Assembly: GCF_000173915.1 (NCBI RefSeq)
Contig: NZ_ACDZ02000013.1
Location: 20,861 to 84,860 of the forward strand
DNA from: Gemella haemolysans ATCC 10379
GTDB lineage: Bacteria > Bacillota > Bacilli > Staphylococcales > Gemellaceae
DNA length: 64,000 bases
Direction of reading: 5' to 3'
In this document: positions 47,856-56,794 of the stretch, one piece after another
Layout of the letters: each line of letters begins with the position of its first letter
Numbering within the stretch: position 1 is the stretch's first letter
Notes under the pieces: model-generated
The model's input: the letters and a program-made list of their open reading frames with translations, nothing else
Database searches by the model: none
Told to the model about the DNA's origin: nothing
Translations under genes and position numbers: made by a program

Positions 47856-49157
47856 TTATACGTGTAACCAAAGTAATTGGATTACAAATAATATAGCAAA
47901 GATATACATTAATGGATGAATATCTTTCCATTGTTTTTTAGATAATTTTAATACTACATAAAAGATAAATCCAAATGCAATACCATCATTAATTGAACCT
48001 GTAAGTGGAATACCTACAATTGTTACGAATGCTGGGAAAGCTTCTGTGATATCAGACCAATCAATCTTAGCAATGCTTTCCATCATGAATGATCCAATGA
48101 TGATTAATGCTGGTGATGTAATAGCTGGTACTGAAGCTAAGCTGCTTGCAAGAGGGAATAAGAAAATTGAGATTACAACTAAGAAACTTGTTGTTAAAGC
48201 TGTAAGACCTGTACGTCCTCCGTTAGCAACCCCTGCAGAAGATTCAATATAAGCTGAAGTTGGAGTAGTTCCGAACATAGATCCTGCTAATGAAGCAAAT
48301 GAGTCAGCTAATAAAGCTTCTTTAGCTTTTTCCATTTTTCCATTTTTAATTAATCCTGCTTGACTAGTTACTGCGACCATTGTACCCGTAGTATCAAATA
48401 ATGTTACCATTAAAAATGTGAATACTATTCCGTATAATCCTAATTGTAAGGCATTAATACTTTCATTAACTGGATTATATAGTAAGCTTAGATCCATGTG
48501 AGGAATTCCAAAAACTTTCTCTACTTTTAACATTCCTGTAAAGTATGAAATAATAGCAACTACTGCCATTCCAATGAAAATAGCACCTTTTACTTCTAAA
48601 GCTAATAGAACAAGGATAATAAAGATACCTAGAATTGTCATATAAGCTACAGGATTTTTTAAATCTCCTAATGAAAGGATTGTGTGTGGATTTGCTACAA
48701 TAAGCGAAGAGTTTTTAAGCCCTAAGAATGCGATAAATAATCCAATTGCTGCTGAAATCCCATGTCTTAAATTATTAGGAATTGAATCAATTAAACTTTC
48801 ACGGAATTTTGTTGCTGATAAAATTACAAAAATAACAGCTCCTAAAAAACACGTTGCTAATAAGGTTTTATAGTTATAACCTGATGTTGCAGCTAGTATT
48901 GCAAAATATGAGTTTATCCCCATACCAGGTGCAACTACTATTGGATAGTTCGCTGCTAATGCCATAATTAAAGTACCAACTAAAATTGCGATTATTGTCG
49001 CTGTAAATACTCTATCTAGTGGAATACCTGCTGCTGATAATACAGCTGGATTTACTACTAAAATATAACTCATAGAGAAAAATGTAATCAAACCAGAAAC
49101 AACTTCGGTTTTAGTATTAGTATTATTCTCTTTTAATTTAAAAAGACGTTCTAACAT
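47856..49157 (-). CDS. pbuG: NCS2-family purine permease, AzgA/PbuG type
   Basis: This 433-residue protein has about twelve to fourteen spans and typical AzgA features: EVVSGLITFFSMSYILVVNPAVLS at the start, VVAPGMGINSYFA, and the C-terminal ESSAGVANGGRTGLTAL. Homologues take up hypoxanthine, guanine or adenine. Expression starts from TTGACT-17-TATTAT (49207-49235), only about 50 nt upstream, so there is no room for a purine riboswitch, unlike pbuG in Bacillus subtilis. Confidence 0.88.
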   Translation of the reverse strand: MLERLFKLKENNTNTKTEVVSGLITFFSMSYILVVNPAVLSAAGIPLDRVFTATIIAILVGTLIMALAANYPIVVAPGMGINSYFAILAATSGYNYKTLLATCFLGAVIFVILSATKFRESLIDSIPNNLRHGISAAIGLFIAFLGLKNSSLIVANPHTILSLGDLKNPVAYMTILGIFIILVLLALEVKGAIFIGMAVVAIISYFTGMLKVEKVFGIPHMDLSLLYNPVNESINALQLGLYGIVFTFLMVTLFDTTGTMVAVTSQAGLIKNGKMEKAKEALLADSFASLAGSMFGTTPTSAYIESSAGVANGGRTGLTALTTSFLVVISIFLFPLASSLASVPAITSPALIIIGSFMMESIAKIDWSDITEAFPAFVTIVGIPLTGSINDGIAFGFIFYVVLKLSKKQWKDIHPLMYIFAILFVIQLLWLHV

Positions 49158-49206
49158 AAATAGAAAAATTCTCCTTAGTTTTTATTAATGCTTAAGCACA
49201 TAAATT

Positions 49207-49235
49207 ATAATATACGTTTCATCTCTAAAAGTCAA
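49207..49235 (-). promoter_or_regulatory. Purine permease promoter
   Basis: On the minus strand TTGACT (49235-49230), a 17-nt spacer and TATTAT (49212-49207). The rest of the 302-bp gap up to 49406 is AT-rich with nothing else recognisable. Confidence 0.75.
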
Positions 49236-49405
49236 GAACTTTTTATTTTTAAAGTTCATATTTTCCATAGATATTTAATATTTTATATTAATCTTTAATA
49301 AAATATATACTCTCATTTTAAAAAATATGAAAGTTTACATAAACAAACATTCGTTTTATACGAACTTTAACTTTATTTTCATCTATAAAAATTCGACTGA
49401 AATAA

Positions 49406-49456
49406 ATAAAAAATTCTTTAAACACTATACTCTCATAACTATTTAAAGAACTTTTG
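49406..49456 (-). terminator. Terminator of the small membrane protein gene
   Basis: On the minus strand AGTTCTTTAAATAG pairs with GTTTAAAGAATT around a loop and runs into TTTTTTATTT. Confidence 0.6.
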
Positions 49457-49459
49457 ATA

Positions 49460-49729
49460 TTATTTTGTATCCTCTGGAATAACTCCCATTAATTTTAACA
49501 ATTTATCCCATTCAAAAAGCATCTGTAAAGCATATAGCATTAAGAACAAATAAACCATTTTTGTAATAGGAAAGTCATGATAATCAAAAAAGAAAAATCT
49601 TAAAAAAATAACGAATATTAATGAGACAGAACATATTTTAAAATGTTTATCTCTTTTTATTTTCACATTAAACAAAATAAGAAATATAGGAATTAAACTC
49701 CACCTTGCTAAACTTACTGATATATCCAT
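49460..49729 (-). CDS. Hypothetical small membrane protein
   Basis: This 89-residue protein has three hydrophobic segments (about residues 8-20, 30-48 and 56-72) with basic loops between, and a short hydrophilic tail. I recognise no family. AAGGAGG precedes the ATG and a terminator follows, so it looks like a real, independently transcribed gene. Confidence 0.65.
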   Translation of the reverse strand: MDISVSLARWSLIPIFLILFNVKIKRDKHFKICSVSLIFVIFLRFFFFDYHDFPITKMVYLFLMLYALQMLFEWDKLLKLMGVIPEDTK

Positions 49730-49906
49730 AATTTATCCTCCTTATAAAAAACAATCCCTCTTACTACTATAATTTCTACTTACATTATACCATATAGTTA
49801 ACATAAAATAAAACGTTTCCAACGTAATTATACAAAGTATAAATTCTATATTATGTAAAAAATATCACTAAGAAACATTCTATATCTCTTAGTGATACAC
49901 TCTTTA

Positions 49907-50635
49907 TTATAATATTTTTGAGAAGAATTCTTTAGTTCTTTCTTCTTTTGGATTATCAAAGATTTCTGATGGACTTCCTTCTTCTAATACGACTCCTCCA
50001 TCCATAAATATTACTTTATCAGCAACTTCTTTTGCAAAGTTCATCTCGTGAGTAACTATTAACATAGTTAATCCTTCTTCTGATAATTCTTTAATAACAT
50101 CTAGTACTTCTTTTACCATTTCTGGATCTAGCGCACTAGTAGGTTCATCAAATAGTAATACTTCTGGTGAATTAGCTAATGCACGTGCGATTGCAACACG
50201 TTGTTTTTGTCCACCTGAAAGACTGTTTGGATAAACATCTTTTTTATCTTCAAGTCCAACCCTTTTTAGTAGTTCTACTGCTTTTTTCTCTATATTTTCA
50301 GTAGTATCATCTCCGAAAGTTTTTGGAGCAAGTGTAATATTTTCTAGTACACTCATATTTGGGAATAGGTTAAAGTTTTGGAATACCATTCCTACTTTTT
50401 TTCTATATTTATTAATATTTTGTTTAGTAATATCTTCCCCATTGTATAAAATTTGTCCACTTGTAGGAGTTTCTAATAAGTTTACACAACGTAATGCTGT
50501 ACTCTTACCACTACCACTTGAACCTAGAATTACGATTTTCTCCCCTTTTTCAACACTGATGTTTACACCTTTTAATACTTCTAATTTCCCGAATTTTTTA
50601 TGTAAATCTTTTATTTCTAATAACAATTTCTTCAC
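49907..50635 (-). CDS. Polar amino acid ABC transporter ATP-binding protein (GlnQ/ArtP type)
   Basis: This 242-residue PAAT-family ATPase has Walker [10 protein letters not shown], the PAAT marker [14 protein letters not shown] [12 protein letters not shown]-loop [11 protein letters not shown], signature LSGGQKQR, Walker [14 protein letters not shown] and switch VTHEM. It powers uptake of a polar or basic amino acid with the adjoining permease and lipoprotein. It abuts the permease gene. The T-box upstream of the operon suggests arginine. Confidence 0.93.
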   Translation of the reverse strand: MKKLLLEIKDLHKKFGKLEVLKGVNISVEKGEKIVILGSSGSGKSTALRCVNLLETPTSGQILYNGEDITKQNINKYRKKVGMVFQNFNLFPNMSVLENITLAPKTFGDDTTENIEKKAVELLKRVGLEDKKDVYPNSLSGGQKQRVAIARALANSPEVLLFDEPTSALDPEMVKEVLDVIKELSEEGLTMLIVTHEMNFAKEVADKVIFMDGGVVLEEGSPSEIFDNPKEERTKEFFSKIL

Positions 50636-51277
50636 CTACTTCGTTAATTTTTTCTCTAAACGTTTTACCAATAGTGATAATATTGATGTAATTATAAAAT
50701 ATATTGCAGCAGCTACTAAGTATGGACCAAACGTTTGGTATGTAGCATTTTTTACAGTGTTTGCTGTAAACATGATATCTGCTACTCCTACAAAGTAAAC
50801 TATTGAAGATTCTTTTACTAATGAAATAAACTCATTCCCTAAAGCTGGTAAGCTATTTTTTAGAGCTTGTGGTAAGATGATTAATTTCATAGTTTGGAAA
50901 TAACTCAATCCTAAAGAACGTCCTGCTTCCATTTGTCCTTTATCAATGGCTAAAATTCCTGAACGGAATATCTCACTAACATATGCACCAGAGTTAATTG
51001 AAAGAGCAATTATCGCTGACATAAATGGCGTGAATGAAATACCAATTTCTGGTAGTGCGAAATAGATAATCATAATTTGCACTAATATTGGGGTATTTCT
51101 AATTATTTCTACATATATTGCTGCTATTACATTAAGTACTTTAAAAGTACTAATTTTTGCTAAACATACTACAATTCCAAGTATTAATCCTACTAATAAT
51201 GCTATAAGTGAAACCTTTAACGTTGTTACCGTAGCTTCTAAATACATCGTGTAATAATTTGGAAGAAAATCAAACAT
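50636..51277 (-). CDS. Amino acid ABC transporter permease
   Basis: This 213-residue HisM/ArtQ-type permease has about five spans, the family stretch YVEIIRNTPILVQIMIIYFALP, and the EAA loop SGILAIDKGQMEAGRSLGLSYFQTMKLIILPQALKNSLPALGNEF that docks on the ATPase. It lies between the ATPase and the binding protein in one operon. Confidence 0.93.
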   Translation of the reverse strand: MFDFLPNYYTMYLEATVTTLKVSLIALLVGLILGIVVCLAKISTFKVLNVIAAIYVEIIRNTPILVQIMIIYFALPEIGISFTPFMSAIIALSINSGAYVSEIFRSGILAIDKGQMEAGRSLGLSYFQTMKLIILPQALKNSLPALGNEFISLVKESSIVYFVGVADIMFTANTVKNATYQTFGPYLVAAAIYFIITSILSLLVKRLEKKLTK

Positions 51278-51296
51278 TCTATTTTATACCTCTCTT

Positions 51297-52118
51297 TTAT
51301 TCGCTTTGTGCAGCAACTTTAGCGTATTTATCAAGCTCTTTTTCAAATGCTTTTTGATCTTGAATTTCTTTAATTACTGCATTTACTTGTTCTAATAATT
51401 CTTTGTTACTATCATTTTTTCCTTTTTTGAAAACAATTGCCATACCAGTTGCTTCTGGATCGTTATCTGCAGTAAATGAACTAATTTTAATATCAGTGTA
51501 TTTGTTCATTGCAATTTTTGCAACGTCATCTGGAATTAATACTGCATCAATTTTTTTATTTTTAAGATCTTGTAATAAGCTTGGTACATCAGTTAACGCT
51601 TGGATATTTTTATCATCCATTTTTAGTTGTTCTTTAGCATAAGTTTCATATGTTGAACCTTTTTGGACACCGATTTTTTTGTTTTTAAGATCAGCTACAG
51701 ATTTGATTTCTTCACTATCTTTATTTACTACAAAAATACCTTTACTTGTGTAATAAACATCTGAGAAATCAACCGCTTTTTTTCTTTCCTCTGTTGGATT
51801 TACACCAGAGATTACCATATCAACTTTATTAGCATTTAATGCTGCAATTAATGAATCGAATGCCATTTGTTGAATTTCAACTTGAACACCTAATTTTTTA
51901 GCAACTTGCTCTGCTAAGTAAATATCAGCACCAACAACTTTTTTATTACCATTTTCTGTTGTTAAAAACTCATACGGAGGATAGTCTGGAGAAACTCCTA
52001 ATACTATTTTATTTTTCTCTTTAACTTCTTGTAATTTGTTTTTTGTGTTACTACTTGAGCATGCTGTTAATATGACTACTGTAATAATTGATGTAATGAA
52101 TAATACTAATTTTTTCAT
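51297..52118 (-). CDS. Amino acid ABC transporter substrate-binding lipoprotein
   Basis: This 273-residue SBP_bac_3 protein has a lipoprotein signal with lipobox LTACSSS (Cys about residue 20), the ligand loop LGVSPDYPPYEFL, GADIYLAEQVAKKLG, and MVISGVNPTEERKKAVDFSDVYY. It captures the amino acid outside the membrane. A longer frame opens at 52157, but ATG 52118 has AAAGGAGA before it and starts the signal peptide. It is the first gene behind the tandem T-box leader. Confidence 0.92.
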   Translation of the reverse strand: MKKLVLFITSIITVVILTACSSSNTKNKLQEVKEKNKIVLGVSPDYPPYEFLTTENGNKKVVGADIYLAEQVAKKLGVQVEIQQMAFDSLIAALNANKVDMVISGVNPTEERKKAVDFSDVYYTSKGIFVVNKDSEEIKSVADLKNKKIGVQKGSTYETYAKEQLKMDDKNIQALTDVPSLLQDLKNKKIDAVLIPDDVAKIAMNKYTDIKISSFTADNDPEATGMAIVFKKGKNDSNKELLEQVNAVIKEIQDQKAFEKELDKYAKVAAQSE

Positions 52119-52177
52119 TGTCTTGTCTCCTTTTTTCTTTATTCCATTATACAACAATAGAAAAGAACAAATTATAA

Positions 52178-52299
52178 ATAAAAAAACTCCTTGCAGCTAG
52201 TTATCCTAGCTACAAAGAGACGAATTTTCGCGGTGCCACTCTTTTTGATATACTAAATCTAAGAAACATACTGTCCATAATCTGTATGTAGAGGCCCGA
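52178..52299 (-). promoter_or_regulatory. Second T-box antiterminator/terminator module without its own Stem I
   Basis: After the first terminator there is a hairpin CATAC/GTATG, a second T-box AAGAGTGGCACCGCG (52229-52243) with bulge TGGC, and a second terminator (CTCTTTGTAGCTAG/CTAGCTGCAAGGAG-T7, 52180-52219). Only about 65 nt separate it from module 1, too little for a full Stem I with specifier. Confidence 0.8.
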
Positions 52300-52545
52300 T
52301 ACAAATAAAAAAGTCTTTTTATAATTTCCTAGGAAACTATAAAAAGACGAAATCAATTCCGCGTTGCCACTTTTCTTGGTATTTAGCATACCCACTCAAT
52401 CTCTTTAAGGCAGAGTTACCAATTATTTAATAATTGCCTAAAAAGTGCGTTCATCTAGAAAAATTACTAACCTCACACCAACGTTAGCTCGCTAAAAATT
52501 TTTTACCAAATTACTATTCTTTTCTAAGGTTTTAGTTTTATTGTT
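52300..52545 (-). promoter_or_regulatory. T-box riboswitch, module 1 with Stem I (probable Arg specifier)
   Basis: The minus-strand leader contains the AGTA loop motif (near 52519), AGCGAG and GGTGTGAG of distal Stem I, and a 3' specifier side GAACGCACTTTTT in which CGC (Arg) precedes the conserved A. A Stem III hairpin GGTAT/ATACC and the T-box AAGTGGCAACGCGG (52358-52372) follow, with bulge TGGC. The terminator GTCTTTTTATA/TATAAAAAGAC-T6 spans 52306-52348. TGGC pairs with tRNA ending in GCCA, as tRNA-Arg does. Uncharged tRNA would allow read-through into the ABC operon. Confidence 0.85.
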
Positions 52546-52549
52546 AATT

Positions 52550-52578
52550 ATTTTACACCTTAAGTATTTTCTTGTCAA
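52550..52578 (-). promoter_or_regulatory. Promoter of the T-box/ABC transporter operon
   Basis: On the minus strand TTGACA (52578-52573), a 17-nt spacer and TAAAAT (52555-52550). Confidence 0.8.
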
Positions 52579-52631
52579 GTAAAATATTATTATTTTTTAT
52601 TTTTTTTAACTTATTTCATTTTTTTGCATAT

Positions 52632-52673
52632 TAAAAAAAGAACTCAATGTTTGTCACTTCATTGAGTTCTATA
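52632..52673 (-). terminator. pepA terminator
   Basis: On the minus strand AGAACTCAATG/CATTGAGTTCT is followed by TTTTTTT. Confidence 0.85.
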
Positions 52674-52687
52674 CTTATTTCGAAAAA

Positions 52688-54121
52688 TTATTTATTTAAT
52701 AGATTATACAATGTTTTAACATGTACTCCTGTAGCACCTTTTGGAAGATATTTTTCCGCTTTTGATAAATATGCTGTTCCCGCTATATCTAAGTGAATCC
52801 ACGGAACATTGTTCGCTACGAAGTTTTCTATGAATAATCCCGCAGTTATTGTTCCTCCAAGTCTTCCTCCTGTGTTTTTTACATCAGCTATAGAAGATTT
52901 ATTTAATTCTCTGAAGCTATCATCAGCTGGCATTTGCCATACTCTTTCTCCCGCTTCTTTCGCCGCTTTGCTTAGTTCGTTATAGAATTCTTGGTTGTTT
53001 GTTACTGCACCTGTGTAGAATTCACCTAATGCTACTAAGCATGCCCCAGTTAATGTAGCTAAGTCTATTACTTTGCTAACTTTTAATTTTTCAGTAGCAT
53101 AGTATACTGAATCTGCTAAAGTAATACGCCCTTCTGCATCTGTATTTAATACTTCTACAGTTTTTCCTGAAAGTGTTGAAATTACATCACCTGGTTTATA
53201 AGAACCACCAGCTATCATGTTTTCACATGCACCAACAACTGCAATTACATTAGTTTTTAATTTTCTAGTCGCAACTAGTTTCATTGTTCCAATTACAGTT
53301 CCTGCACCACCCATATCACAGTGCATTATGTCCATACTATTAGCTGTAGGTTTAATTGAGTAACCACCTGAATCATAAGTTACACCTTTACCTACTAATC
53401 CAACTACTTCGCTTTCCTCTGGATTATTTAAGTATTTCATAACAATAAATCTTGGTTTTCTATCTGATCCACGTCCTACTGCTAATAACCCTTTTAATCC
53501 TAATTCTTCACATTGTTTTTCATCGTAAACTTCTACTTCAACACCTAATGCTGATAATTCCTTACTAGCAATATTAGCAAGAGTTTCTGGATATAAGTAC
53601 TCTGCTCTTTCATTTACTAGATCACGTGAGAAGAATACTCCACTCATAATATCACGAGCTTCATTTACTACCTCTTCTAAATTCTCTAGATTTTCTTCTG
53701 TAGATAAATTAATCGTAACTTCTGGAGATTCTTTTCTATCTGATTTATACTTATCAAATTTATAAGTTGCATGTAATGCACCTTCAACTGCAGCATTTAC
53801 AAGCTTTTCAGTTGAAACACTCTCAACTTTAGGTAAAGTTACAAATACTTCTAATTCTTTGTTACTTTCTAATACTTTAACTAGTTTAAAGAATACTTCT
53901 CGTACCTTGTCTTCTACTAGTTCTTCTTTTTTTCCTAATCCTAAAAGTATTTCTTTTTCTCCATTAAAAGGGAGATTAGCATATACTTCATTAAGTTTTC
54001 CAGAGAATAATTCTCTTTCTTTTGTATATTCTAATAACTTACTTTCGTATGCTTCATTTTCAAATATTGGTGTTACTTTTACACCTGCTTGTTTATTAGT
54101 AAAAAATTTCATAATTTTCAC
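52688..54121 (-). CDS. pepA: Leucyl aminopeptidase (M17 family)
   Basis: This 477-residue cytosolic aminopeptidase has a variable N-terminal domain (about 1-165) and a conserved catalytic domain. Metal ligands lie in GKGVTYDSGGYSIKP (Lys and Asp) and the signature NTDAEGRITLADSVYYA. The active-site GGxLGGxxTA loop reads GGRLGGTITAG. It removes N-terminal residues from peptides using two metal ions. It lies 22 nt downstream of a HemY-like gene on the same strand. Confidence 0.94.
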   Translation of the reverse strand: MKIMKFFTNKQAGVKVTPIFENEAYESKLLEYTKERELFSGKLNEVYANLPFNGEKEILLGLGKKEELVEDKVREVFFKLVKVLESNKELEVFVTLPKVESVSTEKLVNAAVEGALHATYKFDKYKSDRKESPEVTINLSTEENLENLEEVVNEARDIMSGVFFSRDLVNERAEYLYPETLANIASKELSALGVEVEVYDEKQCEELGLKGLLAVGRGSDRKPRFIVMKYLNNPEESEVVGLVGKGVTYDSGGYSIKPTANSMDIMHCDMGGAGTVIGTMKLVATRKLKTNVIAVVGACENMIAGGSYKPGDVISTLSGKTVEVLNTDAEGRITLADSVYYATEKLKVSKVIDLATLTGACLVALGEFYTGAVTNNQEFYNELSKAAKEAGERVWQMPADDSFRELNKSSIADVKNTGGRLGGTITAGLFIENFVANNVPWIHLDIAGTAYLSKAEKYLPKGATGVHVKTLYNLLNK

Positions 54122-54143
54122 CTCGTACTTTGTACGTCCCTTC

Positions 54144-55544
54144 TTATCTTATATTTTCTAAAATTTGTTTGGCTACTTCCTTAGCTTCCAATACTGTATT
54201 TTCAAGAGTTGTACCTTTTTTAGACTTCCCTATAATGAATACATTCGGATATTCTTTTTTCATATAATCATTAAACTTGTTTATATTTTTATTATATTTC
54301 TTACAGCGAAATCTATAATTATCTTTCACCTTACTTACGTAGTATCTACTTACTTTACCTATCGTTCCATGGACTTTAGTCAATTCTTTTTCAATTATTT
54401 CGATTATTTCAGAATCACTTTTATCCATTAACTCGCTAACCGCTTTTTCTCTATTTATATAAGCTCTAACTATTTGTATACCACTCATTTTAATATCGAT
54501 CCACTTATTACTTACGTACTCTAACTTTGTAACATATTCACTATCGTCTTTTGGAAAAATTATTTCTCCAATTTCACGATTAATATGTAATTCATCTCTC
54601 TTATAAACAAGCGTGACCACTATGTTAGAAACATATTTCATATCTGAATAAAATTCAGTAATTTTTTCATCTTCATTAAACCACGGTAAAAAATTCTTTT
54701 GATTTAGTGTAAGTATTACATAGTCATAATAATATATACTACCATTTGAATGAACTAGATACTTATCACCTTTTTTTTCTATTTTTTCAACCTTACGGTT
54801 TAACTCTAAAAATACTTTATCTGAAAAATTCGATTCTAGAGTCTCTATAAATGATTTTAAAGTAAATTTTAGTCTGTATTCTGAACCTACAGTAATATTA
54901 TCTATAACGTTCCTGTCATACATATCTTCTAAAATTTTATTAATATCTTCTTTTTGAATTGTCAAAAATGATAGTTCCGGCATTAAACTTACCATACTTT
55001 GCTTAGAAATATCACTTGCATAATGACTTGTCAATAAAGGCTCAATTAACTTATCATAAATTTTCTCATTGATTATAACTTTAAAAAATTCTTCAACTGT
55101 TAATTCCTTTATATCTTCATCTTCTAAAGTATTATACATATTATACATAATAGATAGTTTTTCTTTAAAAGTGAATAAATCTGACAATAACAACTCTCTT
55201 TTATCTAAAGGTACCCCGTAAAGCATTTTTTCTGGTAGGTATTTAATACCTTCTTTTGTAAAAAATACTTTTTTAGTCATACCACTTTTTATTAGATATC
55301 GATGCAGACCTAGTTCTATCATTAAGTAAAATAGTACACCTTGTTCGCTAATTGAATTATACCATCCATTATCATAAATTTCCTGACCTAACTGAAATTT
55401 CCCAAACCTGTCATTAGCAAATTCTATATCTCTTTCTATTAAATCAATATTGAACTTTCTTGAGTTTGCTCCTGAGAACTTATCTAGAAAATAAGCACAG
55501 CTCACTCCTGATAAATCTCCTCCTATTATTGCTATGTTTTTCAT
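54144..55544 (-). CDS. FAD-dependent HemY-like (protoporphyrinogen/coproporphyrinogen oxidase-like) protein
   Basis: This 466-residue flavoprotein has an N-terminal Rossmann motif IAIIGGDLSGVSCAYFL, acidic strand end DLIERD, and internal features of HemY-type oxidases (GIKYLPEKMLYGVPL, EPLLTSHYASDISKQSM). The C-terminal second FAD motif is weak: NVFIIGKSKKGTTLENTVLEAKEVAKQIL instead of the usual GDxxxGxGL. The dinucleotide loop is also altered (GGDLSG for GAGxxG). No other heme gene is nearby, so a true heme-pathway role is uncertain. It lies 11 nt after ecsB in the coaE-ecsA-ecsB operon. Confidence 0.65.
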   Translation of the reverse strand: MKNIAIIGGDLSGVSCAYFLDKFSGANSRKFNIDLIERDIEFANDRFGKFQLGQEIYDNGWYNSISEQGVLFYLMIELGLHRYLIKSGMTKKVFFTKEGIKYLPEKMLYGVPLDKRELLLSDLFTFKEKLSIMYNMYNTLEDEDIKELTVEEFFKVIINEKIYDKLIEPLLTSHYASDISKQSMVSLMPELSFLTIQKEDINKILEDMYDRNVIDNITVGSEYRLKFTLKSFIETLESNFSDKVFLELNRKVEKIEKKGDKYLVHSNGSIYYYDYVILTLNQKNFLPWFNEDEKITEFYSDMKYVSNIVVTLVYKRDELHINREIGEIIFPKDDSEYVTKLEYVSNKWIDIKMSGIQIVRAYINREKAVSELMDKSDSEIIEIIEKELTKVHGTIGKVSRYYVSKVKDNYRFRCKKYNKNINKFNDYMKKEYPNVFIIGKSKKGTTLENTVLEAKEVAKQILENIR

Positions 55545-55555
55545 GATATTACCTT

Positions 55556-56794
55556 CTATTTTACTTTTTCAATAAAAATCTTAGCTATAATATTAGCTAA
55601 AACTACCGATGCAATAATTATAACTATAGTCATTCCTTCAAAATTACTAAATAATAGTGCAAATAATGCAAGTAATATTGTTGTTATTAACATTACAACA
55701 GTTAATAATTTCTTAAAGCTATCGATTTTAATACTTTCATCAACTGGTAATATACTATGCCAAATATTATTACTCATCTGTTTATATAGAGGAACAAGCT
55801 GAATAATTGTTAGATAACTATAAGATATTATAACTACTGCACTAACATAAGGATTTTTAAAACTAAAAATTATTAATCCTGATAATAGCATAAGCCTTAA
55901 AGCTAAAAACACTGTATTTTCCTGTCTTAAAAAGACTCTATAATAATAATATTTAAAACTATTTTCTTTTGTGAAATTGTCTTTAGTTAATTTAGGTAAT
56001 AATGCATCAAAATATTTTCTTCTAGCTACTTTTACCCCGCTTAATGGTACATCCACAAACATATTCACGAATTTCAAGTAACTCTCCATACGATGCTTAT
56101 CATACTCAGCCGCTTCATTCCATTTAACAACTAGCTTTTCTTGATCTTCTGAACTCTTTGAGCCCGTAGAATTCTTAATAACATAATATGCGCAGAATGC
56201 CAAGCTAATTATACCAGCCATATCAGCTATATGAATATAAGTATTAATTATGAATACTGCAATTATCTGTATAAAAGTCACTATAAATTGTAAAATTTTA
56301 ATCCAAATAATTTCTTTATAGTGAATAACTTGAACGTATTTTAATAAATTGTTTATTACAATTACCATAAGCAGTAAACATATAGATAATTTATCAATAT
56401 TTCCAATAATACTAGTAATAGGCTTAACTGCAAAATAAAAGATGACAAACGCTATAATGTGTGTTACCGATACATTTATAACAGTTTTTCTACCAACGTT
56501 TTTATAGTACTTCTCTAATGGTAATAAAAACACTGCATCTGCTTCTTTTATATACGTTTTAATCTTTGTACTTATCAAATAGTAACTAAATGCTAATGAT
56601 GCAGCTATAAATACTGAGTATAATTCAAATTGGCTCGCCACAGCTATCCATTTAGAATAATTAATCAATACTGCTCCTAACACAATAATAAGAAACATAA
56701 TTAGGTGCGAATTAAAAATATACTTACTATAGGTTAGTTTTAACTCCTGCTCTTTCTTGCGTCTATCCGCAAAGATATTCTCAATATTACTCAT
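55556..56794 (-). CDS. ecsB: ABC transporter permease EcsB
   Basis: This 412-residue membrane protein has about ten hydrophobic segments and a cytoplasmic loop with basic residues. The EcsB-type stretch VPLSGVKVARRKYFDALLPKLTK and AVFLLPLEKYYKN (from the second loop) are present. EcsAB affects protein secretion, competence and intramembrane protease activity in Bacillus. Its start overlaps ecsA by 8 nt. Confidence 0.87.
   Translation of the reverse strand: MSNIENIFADRRKKEQELKLTYSKYIFNSHLIMFLIIVLGAVLINYSKWIAVASQFELYSVFIAASLAFSYYLISTKIKTYIKEADAVFLLPLEKYYKNVGRKTVINVSVTHIIAFVIFYFAVKPITSIIGNIDKLSICLLLMVIVINNLLKYVQVIHYKEIIWIKILQFIVTFIQIIAVFIINTYIHIADMAGIISLAFCAYYVIKNSTGSKSSEDQEKLVVKWNEAAEYDKHRMESYLKFVNMFVDVPLSGVKVARRKYFDALLPKLTKDNFTKENSFKYYYYRVFLRQENTVFLALRLMLLSGLIIFSFKNPYVSAVVIISYSYLTIIQLVPLYKQMSNNIWHSILPVDESIKIDSFKKLLTVVMLITTILLALFALLFSNFEGMTIVIIIASVVLANIIAKIFIEKVK

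Noticed and set aside
49158..49459. Purine riboswitch upstream of the AzgA-type permease
   Set aside because: The promoter lies only about 50 nt before the gene; no aptamer-sized leader exists.
52210..52395. A 61-codon frame on the minus strand
   Set aside because: It lies entirely inside the tandem T-box leader and has no ribosome-binding site.
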